This document shows, piece after piece, positions 52,737-61,111 of a stretch of DNA of 64,000 nt. The stretch is from DASYDU01 sp050248495. Lineage in GTDB: Bacteria; Planctomycetota; Planctomycetia; Pirellulales; Lacipirellulaceae. The notes under the pieces are model-generated. The model was not told where the DNA came from. It was given only the letters and a program-made list of their open reading frames with translations, and did no database searches. The position numbers and the translations under genes were made by a program. How positions within the stretch are numbered: the stretch's first letter is position 1; each line of letters starts with the position of its first letter. Where the stretch lies: the NCBI GenBank assembly GCA_050248495.1, contig JBFWSG010000016.1:50158-114157 (forward strand). The letters run 5' to 3'.

Positions 52737-54365
52737 ATGGGGCAACTGCTGTGCGAGCCATTCGAAATGACACAATTTGAGCAAACTGCGGTATCGGCAG
52801 ACCTCCGGTACATGGCGGTATTTCTTGCACTGGCGACGCTCGCTTCCTGCGCGGACGAATCGCACTCGGCGAATCCTGCAATTCAATGGGTGCGGCAATT
52901 TGGATCGTCGAAGGACGAAGTAGCCGGATTGCTGGCCGTCGACGACACCGGCAATTCGTACGTCACTGGATTTACCAGCGGTAGCTTGTTCGGCCCGGCG
53001 CCGCCGGTCGCCAGCGGTGGTCATAAGAGCTACGTCGCCAAATACGACGGCTTGGGCAACCTGGTCTGGGGACGGCAATTTGGCACCGAGAGCGGCCGAA
53101 TGCAGAACCGCGGCATCGTCGTCGACGATGTTGGGAACGTGATTACCGCCGGAATGGTGGACGGCGGTTATGACGTCCCACCGATCGGGCACTACTATGC
53201 AATCGTTGCAAAGTTTGACGCCCAAGGCGATTTGGTTTGGTCCACCTTGTACGGATCGGACAAGTGGGACTACGTCAGTGACGTCGTTCTTGACGGTCTG
53301 GGCGGTTTGTTCGTTGCGGGCGGCACGGAAGGTGATCTTGCCGCGCCTAATGCGGGTGCCGGAGACGTCTTTGTCAGCAAGCTTAGCGAGTCGGGAGACG
53401 TGGCTTGGACTCGGCAATTCGGCAGTGCCAAGGGTGAAGCCGGATATCGAATCGCGTCCGACGGTGCTGGAAACGTCTTCGTTGCGGGCCCCACCGATGG
53501 CAACCTGTTTGGCAGCGTCGGAGGCATCCGCGACGCCTTCATTGCCAAATTGAGCTCGGATGGGGAAACAATCTGGTCCCGACAATTCGGTACCGGCGCT
53601 GCCGATCGCATCGATGGCATTTGCGTTTCTGAATCCGGCGATTTCTATGTCGCGGGAACGACGAACGGCAGCCTCGCTGCGATGAACGAGGGAGGCTCCG
53701 ACTCGTTTCTGCGCAAATACGATGCATCCGGCAACGAGTTGTGGACCCGCCAAGTCGGCAGTGCTGCAGCCGAATTGGGACTTAGCGTCGCCGTCGGCAG
53801 CGCGGATGAAGTGTATTTGCTGAGTACCACACAGGCGAAGATCGGCGCCTCGCAGCTGGGTGACTACGATATTTTGGTAACGACGTTCAGCGCGTCGGGT
53901 GATCGATTGGGGGACTTTCAGTTCGGGTCGACGAATGGCGATATCGCATACGGAATTGCGGTCCACGACGATCAACTGCTAATTGCCGGTACAACCAACG
54001 GCGCAATTGGTGGGCTTGGCACGTTGAGCAACGACGCTTTCCTTGCGAGCATCAAACTTCACGCGGCGCCAGGCGACTTCAATGGTGACGGCTCCGTCGA
54101 CGCGGCGGACTATACGATCTGGCGTGATCACTTGTATTCGTCCGATCCACGCGGCGATGCAACGGGCTGGAACGACAACCAATTCACTTATGTGCCCGAT
54201 GGGACGGTACTGATGGCAGATTTCCTGCTCTGGAAAACGGAGTTCGGTGGTCAAAGCTCGGTTACTGAGTCGCAGTGGATGGTGCCCGAGACCTTAGGAA
54301 TGGCCAACATCGGCGCAGTATCCTCCGCACTCGCAACTCTTTGTCGATGTCGAAGGCGGCGGTGA
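52737..54365 (+). CDS. Exported beta-propeller (SBBP-type) protein with a dockerin-like region
   Basis: Up to 542 residues. A hydrophobic signal (MAVFLALATLASC) lies at 26-38 of the longest frame, so ATG 52767 or 52812 is a possible true start; none has a clear ribosome-binding site. Six or seven repeats of about 55 residues follow, with phrases such as WVRQFGSSKDE, WGRQFGTESG, WTRQFGSAKG and WSRQFGTGAA and GDFYVAGTTNG. This is the SBBP beta-propeller pattern. A dockerin-like loop, GDFNGDGSVDAADYTIWRDHL, lies near 445. The C-terminus VPETLGM... hydrophobic run and CRCRRRR resembles a PEP-CTERM signal with Glu-Thr in place of Glu-Pro. Confidence 0.82.
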   Translation: MGQLLCEPFEMTQFEQTAVSADLRYMAVFLALATLASCADESHSANPAIQWVRQFGSSKDEVAGLLAVDDTGNSYVTGFTSGSLFGPAPPVASGGHKSYVAKYDGLGNLVWGRQFGTESGRMQNRGIVVDDVGNVITAGMVDGGYDVPPIGHYYAIVAKFDAQGDLVWSTLYGSDKWDYVSDVVLDGLGGLFVAGGTEGDLAAPNAGAGDVFVSKLSESGDVAWTRQFGSAKGEAGYRIASDGAGNVFVAGPTDGNLFGSVGGIRDAFIAKLSSDGETIWSRQFGTGAADRIDGICVSESGDFYVAGTTNGSLAAMNEGGSDSFLRKYDASGNELWTRQVGSAAAELGLSVAVGSADEVYLLSTTQAKIGASQLGDYDILVTTFSASGDRLGDFQFGSTNGDIAYGIAVHDDQLLIAGTTNGAIGGLGTLSNDAFLASIKLHAAPGDFNGDGSVDAADYTIWRDHLYSSDPRGDATGWNDNQFTYVPDGTVLMADFLLWKTEFGGQSSVTESQWMVPETLGMANIGAVSSALATLCRCRRRR

Positions 54366-54412
54366 CGCGATGGGGCGTTGTGGAACCGACCCAAACTGCG
54401 AATCGACGACTG

Positions 54413-55513
54413 CTACGGCGCTTCGATTTCTTCGGCGGCTGGCGTAGCAGGAGTCTCCGCGGCGATTTTGTTCCCCAGCCCGATGACGATGGTCGAGCCG
54501 ATCAGGATCAGAATTCCCAGCCAGACGAGCGATCGCGTTTTGGAGCTGGTGCCGTGCCATTCCTTGAACGCCAGGCCCCACATATTTAGAAATACCACGA
54601 TGAACGCCATGTGGATCGACCAGCTGGCGAAGTGGTAGGCCTCGCCGAGCTTCGTCTGGCCCATGCCGTAGAAGAAGAACTGGCAGAACCAGGTGACGCC
54701 GGCCACCCAGACCAGCAGCAGGTTGAAGAAGTATCTGCTGTCGAATCGTAGATAGTCGCCAAACGACTTGTTCTTGGCATTCATCACCAGGCAGCTCGCC
54801 GCATTGCTGATGAAGCCGCCCGTGAGCACGGCGATCAGCACGACGTTGTTCTGGTAGAGCGGGTTGGTGCCCTTGGCCACCGAAATGTCGGCGATCGGCT
54901 TGCCTTCATCCAGCCCAAACGCAAAGCACGCGCTGAGCAGTCCGGCAACGATCGCCACCAGGATCCCCTTGCCGAAATTGAAGGTCTCGCCTCCGGCCGC
55001 GTCCTTCCTCTGTTCGATGTCTCGACGTCGCCCGGCCTCGCCGCACAAGACGATTCCGACGGTGCAGAGCGCGATGCCGGCCGCAATTGCGAGACCCGAG
55101 TTGGTTTCCCAGAGCTGTGAAATCGTGCCCTTTCGCAGCGGCGGAACCAACGTCCCGAACAACATGCACAGCCCGAGCGCCACCGAGCCGCCCAGCGCGA
55201 TCCCCAAATAGCGCGCCGCCATGCCGTAGGTCAGATTGCCGAAGCCCCAGAGGAAGCCGAACAGAATGGCGAGGCCGATCGCCGGCGACTGGGTGTGGAT
55301 CGCTTCGCGGATCACTTCATGCAGCTTGGGCGTCGTCAGGTACGACGCAATCCAAGGACACGCCAGCCAGGCTGCCAGCCCCATCACCAGCCACGCCGAT
55401 TCCCAGGCCCAGCCGGTGACTTTCTTGATCGGCGCATAGAAACTGCCGGCGGCAAAACCGCCGATCGCATGCAGCAGGATGCCCAGGAGCGGATTGGGAG
55501 CCACGTACGCCAC
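54413..55513 (-). CDS. RhaT-family L-rhamnose/proton symporter-like permease (second copy)
   Basis: 366 residues with about ten membrane segments. It begins NPLLGILLHAIGGFAAGSFYAPIKKVTGWAWE, then has FGFLWGFGNLTYGMAARYLG and GGSVALGLCMLFGTLVPPL, the RhaT pattern, and the C-terminal QFFFYGMGQTKLGEAYHFASW. The start is GTG at 55513. It is not closely similar to the copy at 30967, so the two are old paralogues. It is the last of a minus-strand run that begins with leuC. A rhamnose or deoxysugar substrate is inferred only from the family. Confidence 0.85.
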   Translation of the reverse strand: MAYVAPNPLLGILLHAIGGFAAGSFYAPIKKVTGWAWESAWLVMGLAAWLACPWIASYLTTPKLHEVIREAIHTQSPAIGLAILFGFLWGFGNLTYGMAARYLGIALGGSVALGLCMLFGTLVPPLRKGTISQLWETNSGLAIAAGIALCTVGIVLCGEAGRRRDIEQRKDAAGGETFNFGKGILVAIVAGLLSACFAFGLDEGKPIADISVAKGTNPLYQNNVVLIAVLTGGFISNAASCLVMNAKNKSFGDYLRFDSRYFFNLLLVWVAGVTWFCQFFFYGMGQTKLGEAYHFASWSIHMAFIVVFLNMWGLAFKEWHGTSSKTRSLVWLGILILIGSTIVIGLGNKIAAETPATPAAEEIEAP

Positions 55514-55645
55514 CTTTCAGCCAAAGACGAGCCAACCGAACTCTCTACAGGCTCTTAAGATAACTGGCGGTGTGCGTGGCTGCCATGCGCGATGAAACGG
55601 ATCGTCCCTTGAAATGAGACGCGCTCTGGCGCCGTTTCATATCCT

Positions 55646-55963
55646 TCAACCGGCACTACCGAGCGACGCCAGAAACTCGCTCATTTCGCCGGCCGCGTGG
55701 GAGTCGCCCTGGGTGCGGGCGGCTTCGATGCCATCGCGCAGCTGCGTGCGGGCTTCGGACACTCGGCCCAAACGCACAAGCTGCTGAGCGGCCATGAAGA
55801 AGGCGGGCACATAGGGCGGATCGTCCCGGGTGAGCTCGCCAAACGTGACTAAGCTCACTTCGTTCTCGCCTTCCTTGTCCAGCTCCATCGCCAGGCTGTA
55901 GCGGAGAAACGTGTCGCCGGGATCCTCGGCAAGCATGGCTTCAATTTTCTGGCGACGGGTCAT
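55646..55963 (-). CDS. Small tetratricopeptide-type protein
   Basis: 105 residues from ATG 55963. The sequence reads as three short helical hairpins: KIEAMLAEDPGDTFLRYSLAMEL, GELTRDDPPYVPAFFMAAQQLVRLG and EARTQLRDGIEAARTQGDSHAAGE. The size and spacing are those of a small TPR protein, soluble and without a signal peptide. It lies 27 bp after the propeller-like gene and may be in the same transcription unit as leuD. Role unknown. Confidence 0.78.
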   Translation of the reverse strand: MTRRQKIEAMLAEDPGDTFLRYSLAMELDKEGENEVSLVTFGELTRDDPPYVPAFFMAAQQLVRLGRVSEARTQLRDGIEAARTQGDSHAAGEMSEFLASLGSAG

Positions 55964-55990
55964 GGCGAGAGCGGAGAACAAAGGAATGAG

Positions 55991-56962
55991 TTACAGGTCA
56001 TTGTTGAGAACTTGCAGCTTGCCATTCGCGTCATCACCGAAAGTGACGAAATAGAGCGCGCCATCGGGTGCAAAGGTGAGAGCCGAGGGCTGTGAAGCTT
56101 CCGTGATCCGCACCGTGCGGCAAGCCGGGTGCCCGGGCTGGCTGGCGTCGTCAAGGCGGTAGATGCCGCGGGCAAAATCGGCCGCATACAAACTGCCGCT
56201 CGTCGGACTGTAAGCCAGGCTCACCAGCTGCTTGAGATCGGTCGCAAGCTGCAATTCGGCCTTGCCATCAATCGGATTGTAAAACACGAGTCGTCCATTT
56301 TCGTCGCCCACGACGAAGCGGCCGGCGGGACTGGTGGCCACCGCACGCGGTGATTCGGAGGATCGGCCGTCGTCGAACGGCTTGGGGGTGCCGACGATGC
56401 CCGATTGGACGCGGGCCTTCAACAGCCGGCCCTCGCCGACGTTGCGAACTGCCAGCAGCAGCGCATCGGGCACAAATTCGTTGACGCGGGACCGGGTGAG
56501 CGCCAGGCACGTGGCGCCGCCGGTTTGGTTGCCGCGCGCAACAGCTTCGCCCTCCGCGCCTGCGGAGACTGCTTGATCATCTTCGGGCAGTTCATAACTG
56601 ATGATGAGCTTGTCGTTGGAAACGCCTGCCATGCCGACCAATAACATCTCCGGATCGAGAAACCACAAGGCCACGGGACCTTGCGGCGCGAAGCGATCGA
56701 ATTCGGCCGCCGCCGTGATACCGGTGACCGCCTCGGCGACTTCTGTCGGAGCGCTCGTCGACCAGCGCACCACGCGGCCAGCGCCGCTATCGGCAATGAA
56801 CACATCGTATCGATCGGCCGTGCCGCCCGGCCGCACGGCGATACCACAGGGCCGGTGCAGGTTCTTGAGCACCGCCTCCGGAGCCGCAGCTTGAGCAAAC
56901 TCAATCGGCCCCAACAGAGCGGCGCCAATCATTCCCACCAATAGCACAGCACTTCGCAACAT
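55991..56962 (-). CDS. Exported beta-propeller-like protein
   Basis: 323 residues. The signal peptide is LLVGMIGAALLGPIEFAQA. The rest is a repeated strand pattern of the SMP-30/NHL propeller type: GIAVRPGGTADRYDVFIADSGAGRVVRW, AVATSPAGRFVVGDENGRLVFY, SLAYSPTSGSLYAADFARGIYRL and ALTFAPDGALYFVTFG. No catalytic motif was seen. It lies 18 bp after leuD, so it could be transcribed with the leucine genes. The role is unknown, perhaps a periplasmic scaffold or lactonase-like enzyme. Confidence 0.8.
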   Translation of the reverse strand: MLRSAVLLVGMIGAALLGPIEFAQAAAPEAVLKNLHRPCGIAVRPGGTADRYDVFIADSGAGRVVRWSTSAPTEVAEAVTGITAAAEFDRFAPQGPVALWFLDPEMLLVGMAGVSNDKLIISYELPEDDQAVSAGAEGEAVARGNQTGGATCLALTRSRVNEFVPDALLLAVRNVGEGRLLKARVQSGIVGTPKPFDDGRSSESPRAVATSPAGRFVVGDENGRLVFYNPIDGKAELQLATDLKQLVSLAYSPTSGSLYAADFARGIYRLDDASQPGHPACRTVRITEASQPSALTFAPDGALYFVTFGDDANGKLQVLNNDL

Positions 56963-56980
56963 TGCTGCCTCGACGGCAAA

Positions 56981-57577
56981 TCAGCCCGCGATTCCCTGAG
57001 CCCGTTCGTACTCGGCGATTTTGTCCACGTGCTGCAAGGTGAGGCCGATGTCGTCCAGCCCGTTGAGTAGACAGTGACGGCGGAACTCTTCCACCTCAAA
57101 GGGGATCGACAAGCCGTGTGCGTCGGAGAGCGTTTTCGTTTCCAGGTCGGCGGTCAGCTGGTAGCCCGCGTGTTTGGCCGCCCGCTGGAACAGCTCTTCG
57201 ACCTGCTCGTCGCTGAGCACGATCGGCAATATGCCGTTCTTGAAGCAGTTGTTGTAAAAGATGTCCGCAAAACTCGGTGCCACGATCACGCGAAAGCCCC
57301 AATCCTCCAGCGCCCAGGGGGCATGCTCGCGGCTCGACCCGCAGCCAAAGTTCTGTCGGGCAATTAGCACACTCGCGCCCTGAGCCTCCGGCTGGTTGAG
57401 CTCGAATTCCGGATTCACCGAGCCGTCCAGGTTGCGGGCCCAGTCCCAGAACAAGAACTCGCCGAAACCGGTCCGTTCGATCCGCTTGAGAAACTGCTTG
57501 GGGATGATTTGATCGGTGTCGACGTGAGCCCGATCCATCGCCACGACTTTGCCGGAATGCTTGGTGAAAGGTTTCAT
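56981..57577 (-). CDS. leuD: 3-Isopropylmalate dehydratase small subunit
   Basis: 198 residues, the swivelling domain of isopropylmalate isomerase (leucine biosynthesis, converts 2- to 3-isopropylmalate with LeuC). FTKHSGKVVAMDRAHVDTDQIIPKQFLK is the standard opening, and CGSSREHAPWALEDWGFRVI the conserved central motif. The ATG at 57577 gives the usual length; a longer frame adds an unrelated 16 residues. Two small genes separate it from leuC, although leuC and leuD are usually adjacent. The gap to the first of these is only 7 bp. Confidence 0.95.
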   Translation of the reverse strand: MKPFTKHSGKVVAMDRAHVDTDQIIPKQFLKRIERTGFGEFLFWDWARNLDGSVNPEFELNQPEAQGASVLIARQNFGCGSSREHAPWALEDWGFRVIVAPSFADIFYNNCFKNGILPIVLSDEQVEELFQRAAKHAGYQLTADLETKTLSDAHGLSIPFEVEEFRRHCLLNGLDDIGLTLQHVDKIAEYERAQGIAG

Positions 57578-57584
57578 TTCGATT

Positions 57585-58157
57585 TCACTCAGAAGGACTT
57601 GCGAATTGCCCCGTGCTCGCGGCAATTACAGCCGTGTCAATATTCATGTGCTGCCACAGAAAACCCATCAGTGGCAAACTGGTAACGCGAGATTCTTCGG
57701 CCGGTGGTGACACTTGCTCAAAGAACTTCCGCGCGACGTCCGGCAACCCCATCGCGCGATACAATATGGCGCGAAATAACGCGGCTCGTTCCACAGATAT
57801 CTCGCTGGATCGATCCTGCATTAGCCGAAGTGCACGCAAATATTGTCCATTGGTCATCAAATAAGAGAGTTCGGCAGCGAGGCCTGGCGAGTAAACGCTG
57901 AAGTCGCGCGGGTGCCGAACCAATGTGTCGTCATGCAAAGTATACAGATCCGCCGATACTTGCCGCGCAATATCAAGATCATCTGAATTCATTCGATACC
58001 ATGATTCATCCATTTGATCTCTGAGCGCGTCGGCCTCAACGGAATCGCCTCGCCCTTCGGCCATCAATCGATCTAGCTGGATCAATTGATGCGCGTGAAT
58101 TACAAGCGGTGAATCCTGCGCACGTTGTGGTGTTCCGATCATACGCTCACGATTCAT
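57585..58157 (-). CDS. Small helical protein, partner of the Tse2-like protein
   Basis: 190 residues. Predominantly helical, acidic: IQLDRLMAEGRGDSVEADAL, RQVSADLYTLHDDTLVRHPRD and YLRALRLMQDRSSEISVERA, with a TPR-like second half (RAILYRAMGLPDVARKFFEQV). It overlaps the end of the upstream gene by 11 bp and precedes leuD by 7 bp. GC is about 50% here against about 60% in the leu genes. I do not recognise a named family. An immunity or chaperone role for the neighbouring protein is my inference. Confidence 0.75.
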   Translation of the reverse strand: MNRERMIGTPQRAQDSPLVIHAHQLIQLDRLMAEGRGDSVEADALRDQMDESWYRMNSDDLDIARQVSADLYTLHDDTLVRHPRDFSVYSPGLAAELSYLMTNGQYLRALRLMQDRSSEISVERAALFRAILYRAMGLPDVARKFFEQVSPPAEESRVTSLPLMGFLWQHMNIDTAVIAASTGQFASPSE

Positions 58158-58572
58158 CAATCACCCAGGACTGGCGTGTGGCCGCAAGGTCAAACAGATA
58201 TCGCTGTAAGGGCTCCACACAACTCGGTTCAACGGTTCCATGATCAGGCCTGTCTGGCCTAAGAACCAGGCCGTCAGCTATAGATGCGGCGACAAATCCA
58301 CCTTCTCCAAGCTTCCAACAGGCATCCGTGTCTTTACCGCGAGCAAACAATGCCCCCTTTGCTCTCAATCTACGTGGGATTCTCATGGCCGGCAAATCAC
58401 GCCAGGACGGTCCCACAGACATCCCTCCAGTTGACGGCGAGACGTGATTTCGTTCGTCAACCTGAATATCGGCATTTGGCCCATCGCCTACACGCACGCC
58501 CAATCCTCTTGCCGAATTGGCTATCAAAGGACTGTCGCCATCTACGGTCATAACTCGGTAGATGAGCGGCAT
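58147..58572 (-). CDS. Tse2-like (ADP-ribosyltransferase-fold) putative toxin
   Basis: 141 residues. The layout IYRVM at 4-8, SPSTGGMSVGPSWRDLP at 45-61, then IADGLVLRPD near 98 and a closing HGTVEPSCVEPLQRYLFDLAATRQSW is the pattern I associate with the Tse2 toxin family, whose fold resembles ADP-ribosyltransferases. The P. aeruginosa member is delivered by the H1 type VI system. Here no secretion gene is nearby, so it could be a solitary cytoplasmic toxin-antitoxin-like pair. The assignment rests on remembered motifs, not a search. It has no visible signal peptide and no clear ribosome-binding site. Confidence 0.55.
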   Translation of the reverse strand: MPLIYRVMTVDGDSPLIANSARGLGVRVGDGPNADIQVDERNHVSPSTGGMSVGPSWRDLPAMRIPRRLRAKGALFARGKDTDACWKLGEGGFVAASIADGLVLRPDRPDHGTVEPSCVEPLQRYLFDLAATRQSWVIDES

Positions 58573-58618
58573 AATTTGAATACTGCATCGCGATACTGGA
58601 TTCGACAGTTATTCCATA

Positions 58619-60037
58619 CTAACGCCACTCTCGAACATCGACAAAATGTCCCGCACATGCCGCGGCAGCGGCCATCGCGGGCGACACTAAGTGTGTGCGT
58701 CCGCCGCGGCCTTGGCGGCCTTCGAAGTTGCGATTCGATGTGGACGCGCAGCGCTCGCCCGGTTCGAGTTTGTCGGGGTTCATCGCCAGACACATGCTGC
58801 AGCCCGCCTCGCGCCACTCGAAGCCAGCGTCCTTGAACACCCGGTCGAGGCCTTCCTTTTCCGCTTGCTGCTTCACCAAGCCGCTGCCCGGCACGACCAT
58901 TGCACTGACGTGGCTTGACACTTTATGGCCGTTGACCACTGCAGCGGCGGCCCGCAAGTCCTCAATGCGGGCATTGGTGCAGGAGCCGATGAACACGCGA
59001 TCGAGCTTCAAATCGGTGAGCGGCTCGCCGCCGGCGAGGCCCATGTAATTGAGCGCGCTGGCGGTCGTCTTCTGATCGTTGGGGTTCGAGTAGTCGGCCG
59101 GTTTTGGCACGCGGCCAGTGACTGGCGCAACCTGGCCGGGGTTCGTACCCCAACTGACTTGCGGTGCGATGTCAGCCGCCTGGAACACCAGCGACTTGTC
59201 GTACTTCGCCCTGGCATCGGTCGGCAGCGTCCGCCACTTCTCGACCGCCTTGTCAAACGCCGCGCCCTGCGGCACTTGCGGACGGCCGCGGAGATAGTCG
59301 TACGTTGTATCGTCCGGCGCGATCAATCCGGCCCGCGCCCCGCCTTCGATCGACATATTGCAGATCGTCATGCGGTTTTCCATCGTCAGGCCACGGATCA
59401 CGTCGCCGGTGTACTCGACACAATAGCCGACGCCCCCGCTCGTGGAGATCTGGCCGATGAGATAGAGGATCACGTCCTTCGCCGTGACGCCGGGGCCAAG
59501 CATGCCATCCACGCGGAGCTCGAGCGTCTTGGGCTTCGATTGGAGCAGCGTTTGCGTGGCCAGCACGTGCTCGACCTCGCTCGTGCCGATGCCAAACGCA
59601 AGCGCACCGAACGCGCCGTGCGTCGAGGTATGGCTGTCGCCGCAGACGATCGTCATGCCGGGTTGCGTGTAGCCCTGTTCGGGGCCGATCACGTGGACGA
59701 TGCCCTGGCGAACGTCGTCGATGTCGTAGAGCGTGATGCCGAATTCTTTACAATTGGCCCGCAGCGTGTCGATCTGCTGTTTCGAGATCGGATCGAGAAT
59801 CGGCAAACTCCGATCGGTCGTGGGCACGTTGTGGTCGACCGTCGAAAGCGTCCGCTCCGGCCGACGGACCTGGCGGCCGGCGAGCCGCAAGCTCTCAAAG
59901 GCCTGAGGGCTCGTGACTTCGTGCACCAGGTGCAGATCGATGTACAGAATCGCCTGCCGTCCCGGCTCCTCGAGCACGACGTGTTCATCCCAGATTTTTT
60001 CAAACAGTGTCCGTGGACGCGCAGCAGTACCAACCAT
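58619..60037 (-). CDS. leuC: 3-Isopropylmalate dehydratase large subunit
   Basis: 472 residues, aconitase-superfamily subunit carrying the 4Fe-4S cluster. Cluster cysteines are in FIGSCTNARIEDL and AGCSMCLAMNPDKL. Substrate and family motifs are VDHNVPTTDR, GDSHTSTHGAFGALAFGIGTSEVEHVLATQ and the C-terminal STSNRNFEGRQGRGGRTHLVSP. The ATG at 60037 is chosen over a TTG three codons earlier. It is first in the minus-strand run and likely drives expression of the two inserted genes and leuD. Confidence 0.96.
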   Translation of the reverse strand: MVGTAARPRTLFEKIWDEHVVLEEPGRQAILYIDLHLVHEVTSPQAFESLRLAGRQVRRPERTLSTVDHNVPTTDRSLPILDPISKQQIDTLRANCKEFGITLYDIDDVRQGIVHVIGPEQGYTQPGMTIVCGDSHTSTHGAFGALAFGIGTSEVEHVLATQTLLQSKPKTLELRVDGMLGPGVTAKDVILYLIGQISTSGGVGYCVEYTGDVIRGLTMENRMTICNMSIEGGARAGLIAPDDTTYDYLRGRPQVPQGAAFDKAVEKWRTLPTDARAKYDKSLVFQAADIAPQVSWGTNPGQVAPVTGRVPKPADYSNPNDQKTTASALNYMGLAGGEPLTDLKLDRVFIGSCTNARIEDLRAAAAVVNGHKVSSHVSAMVVPGSGLVKQQAEKEGLDRVFKDAGFEWREAGCSMCLAMNPDKLEPGERCASTSNRNFEGRQGRGGRTHLVSPAMAAAAACAGHFVDVREWR

Positions 60038-60202
60038 AATGCTCAAGTCAAACAGGGCAGTAATTCGGTGAAAATGGACAGACGCACGACGCCGCGCAAG
60101 GGTTCACCCGCCGCGGCGGTGCAGCCCTCAATTGTAGCTCCCGCGGCCAGTGAGAGAAACTGCCGAGACAGTCGTCGAACTGGCCAGCAGAAATGCAAAT
60201 CG

Positions 60203-61072
60203 CTAGCCCGCCGCCGGGAGTTTTTCGATTTTCACCGTGGCCGTCATCGAGATGTAGTCGGACGACGCGCCGGTGAACATTCCGGAAACAGGCATCACGC
60301 CGCGGGGATGATTGCTCACGCCCACCACCAGATGCTTGAGTGACGTGGGTTCACCGAGCGTCGGATCATAGCCGCGCCAGCCGAGCGCGGGCAGGTAGAT
60401 TTCCGCCCAGGCGTGCATCGCCGCGCGGCCGGCTTCGGATGCCGGACAATCGAGATAGCCACTGGCGAAACGGGCCGCGAAGCCGAGCGAGCGGGCGGCA
60501 TCCATCATCAGCGTGGCCATGTCGCGGCAGGAACCGCTCGCACGCGAGAGCGTCTCGGCGGGCGACTGCACCCCTTTCTCCTGGCGCCGCTGATACTTCA
60601 CGCCGCGGTGCACCAATTCGCCAAGCCGATGCATCACGCCTTCGGCATCCATCGATTCCGCAATCGACAATTCCCGGCCGACCCAGGCCTTCACGGAATC
60701 GAGTTCTTCCGGGTAAGTCGCAGCCTGATAGGCCGCGGCGATCGAGGCTTCGAGCAGATCGTAACTGACGGGGTAGGGGACTCGCCACGGTTCTCGGCCG
60801 TCGTCCTCGGGAAGAGGCAGCGAGCGCTCGACGACCACGCCGCTATGAATTGAGAGTTCCGCCGCTTCGGCAACAAAGTCGACAATCGCCACCGAGTTGC
60901 CGAACACGTCGCGAATCCATTCCAGCCGGTGGGCGGGTGCAATCTCCAGTCGCATACTCGCCACACGAACGTCGTGTCCTTCGCGCGGACGAAGCACGAG
61001 CCGATGGCGCCCGAAGCTTACCGGCCGCGAATACGCGTACTTTGTCAGATGTTCGATGCGGAGCGAGCTCAT
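60203..61072 (-). CDS. Transglutaminase-like protein
   Basis: 289 residues. An N-terminal beta domain (LRIEHLTKYAYSRPVSFGRHRLVLRP) precedes a papain-like core with the catalytic triad visible: Cys in ASGSCRDMATLMMDAAR, His in MHAWAEIYLPALGW and Asp in GYDPTLGEPT. This is the bacterial transglutaminase/protease-homologue pattern. No signal peptide is present. It lies 39 bp after the gene at 61112-61975, a related protein, so the two likely form an operon. Function unknown; similar tandem pairs accompany circularly permuted ATP-grasp or alpha-E proteins, which are not seen here. Confidence 0.85.
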   Translation of the reverse strand: MSSLRIEHLTKYAYSRPVSFGRHRLVLRPREGHDVRVASMRLEIAPAHRLEWIRDVFGNSVAIVDFVAEAAELSIHSGVVVERSLPLPEDDGREPWRVPYPVSYDLLEASIAAAYQAATYPEELDSVKAWVGRELSIAESMDAEGVMHRLGELVHRGVKYQRRQEKGVQSPAETLSRASGSCRDMATLMMDAARSLGFAARFASGYLDCPASEAGRAAMHAWAEIYLPALGWRGYDPTLGEPTSLKHLVVGVSNHPRGVMPVSGMFTGASSDYISMTATVKIEKLPAAG

Positions 61073-61111
61073 CGAAGTCTCGATGGACGCCAAGCGGGAA
61101 CTGGTTCCCGC

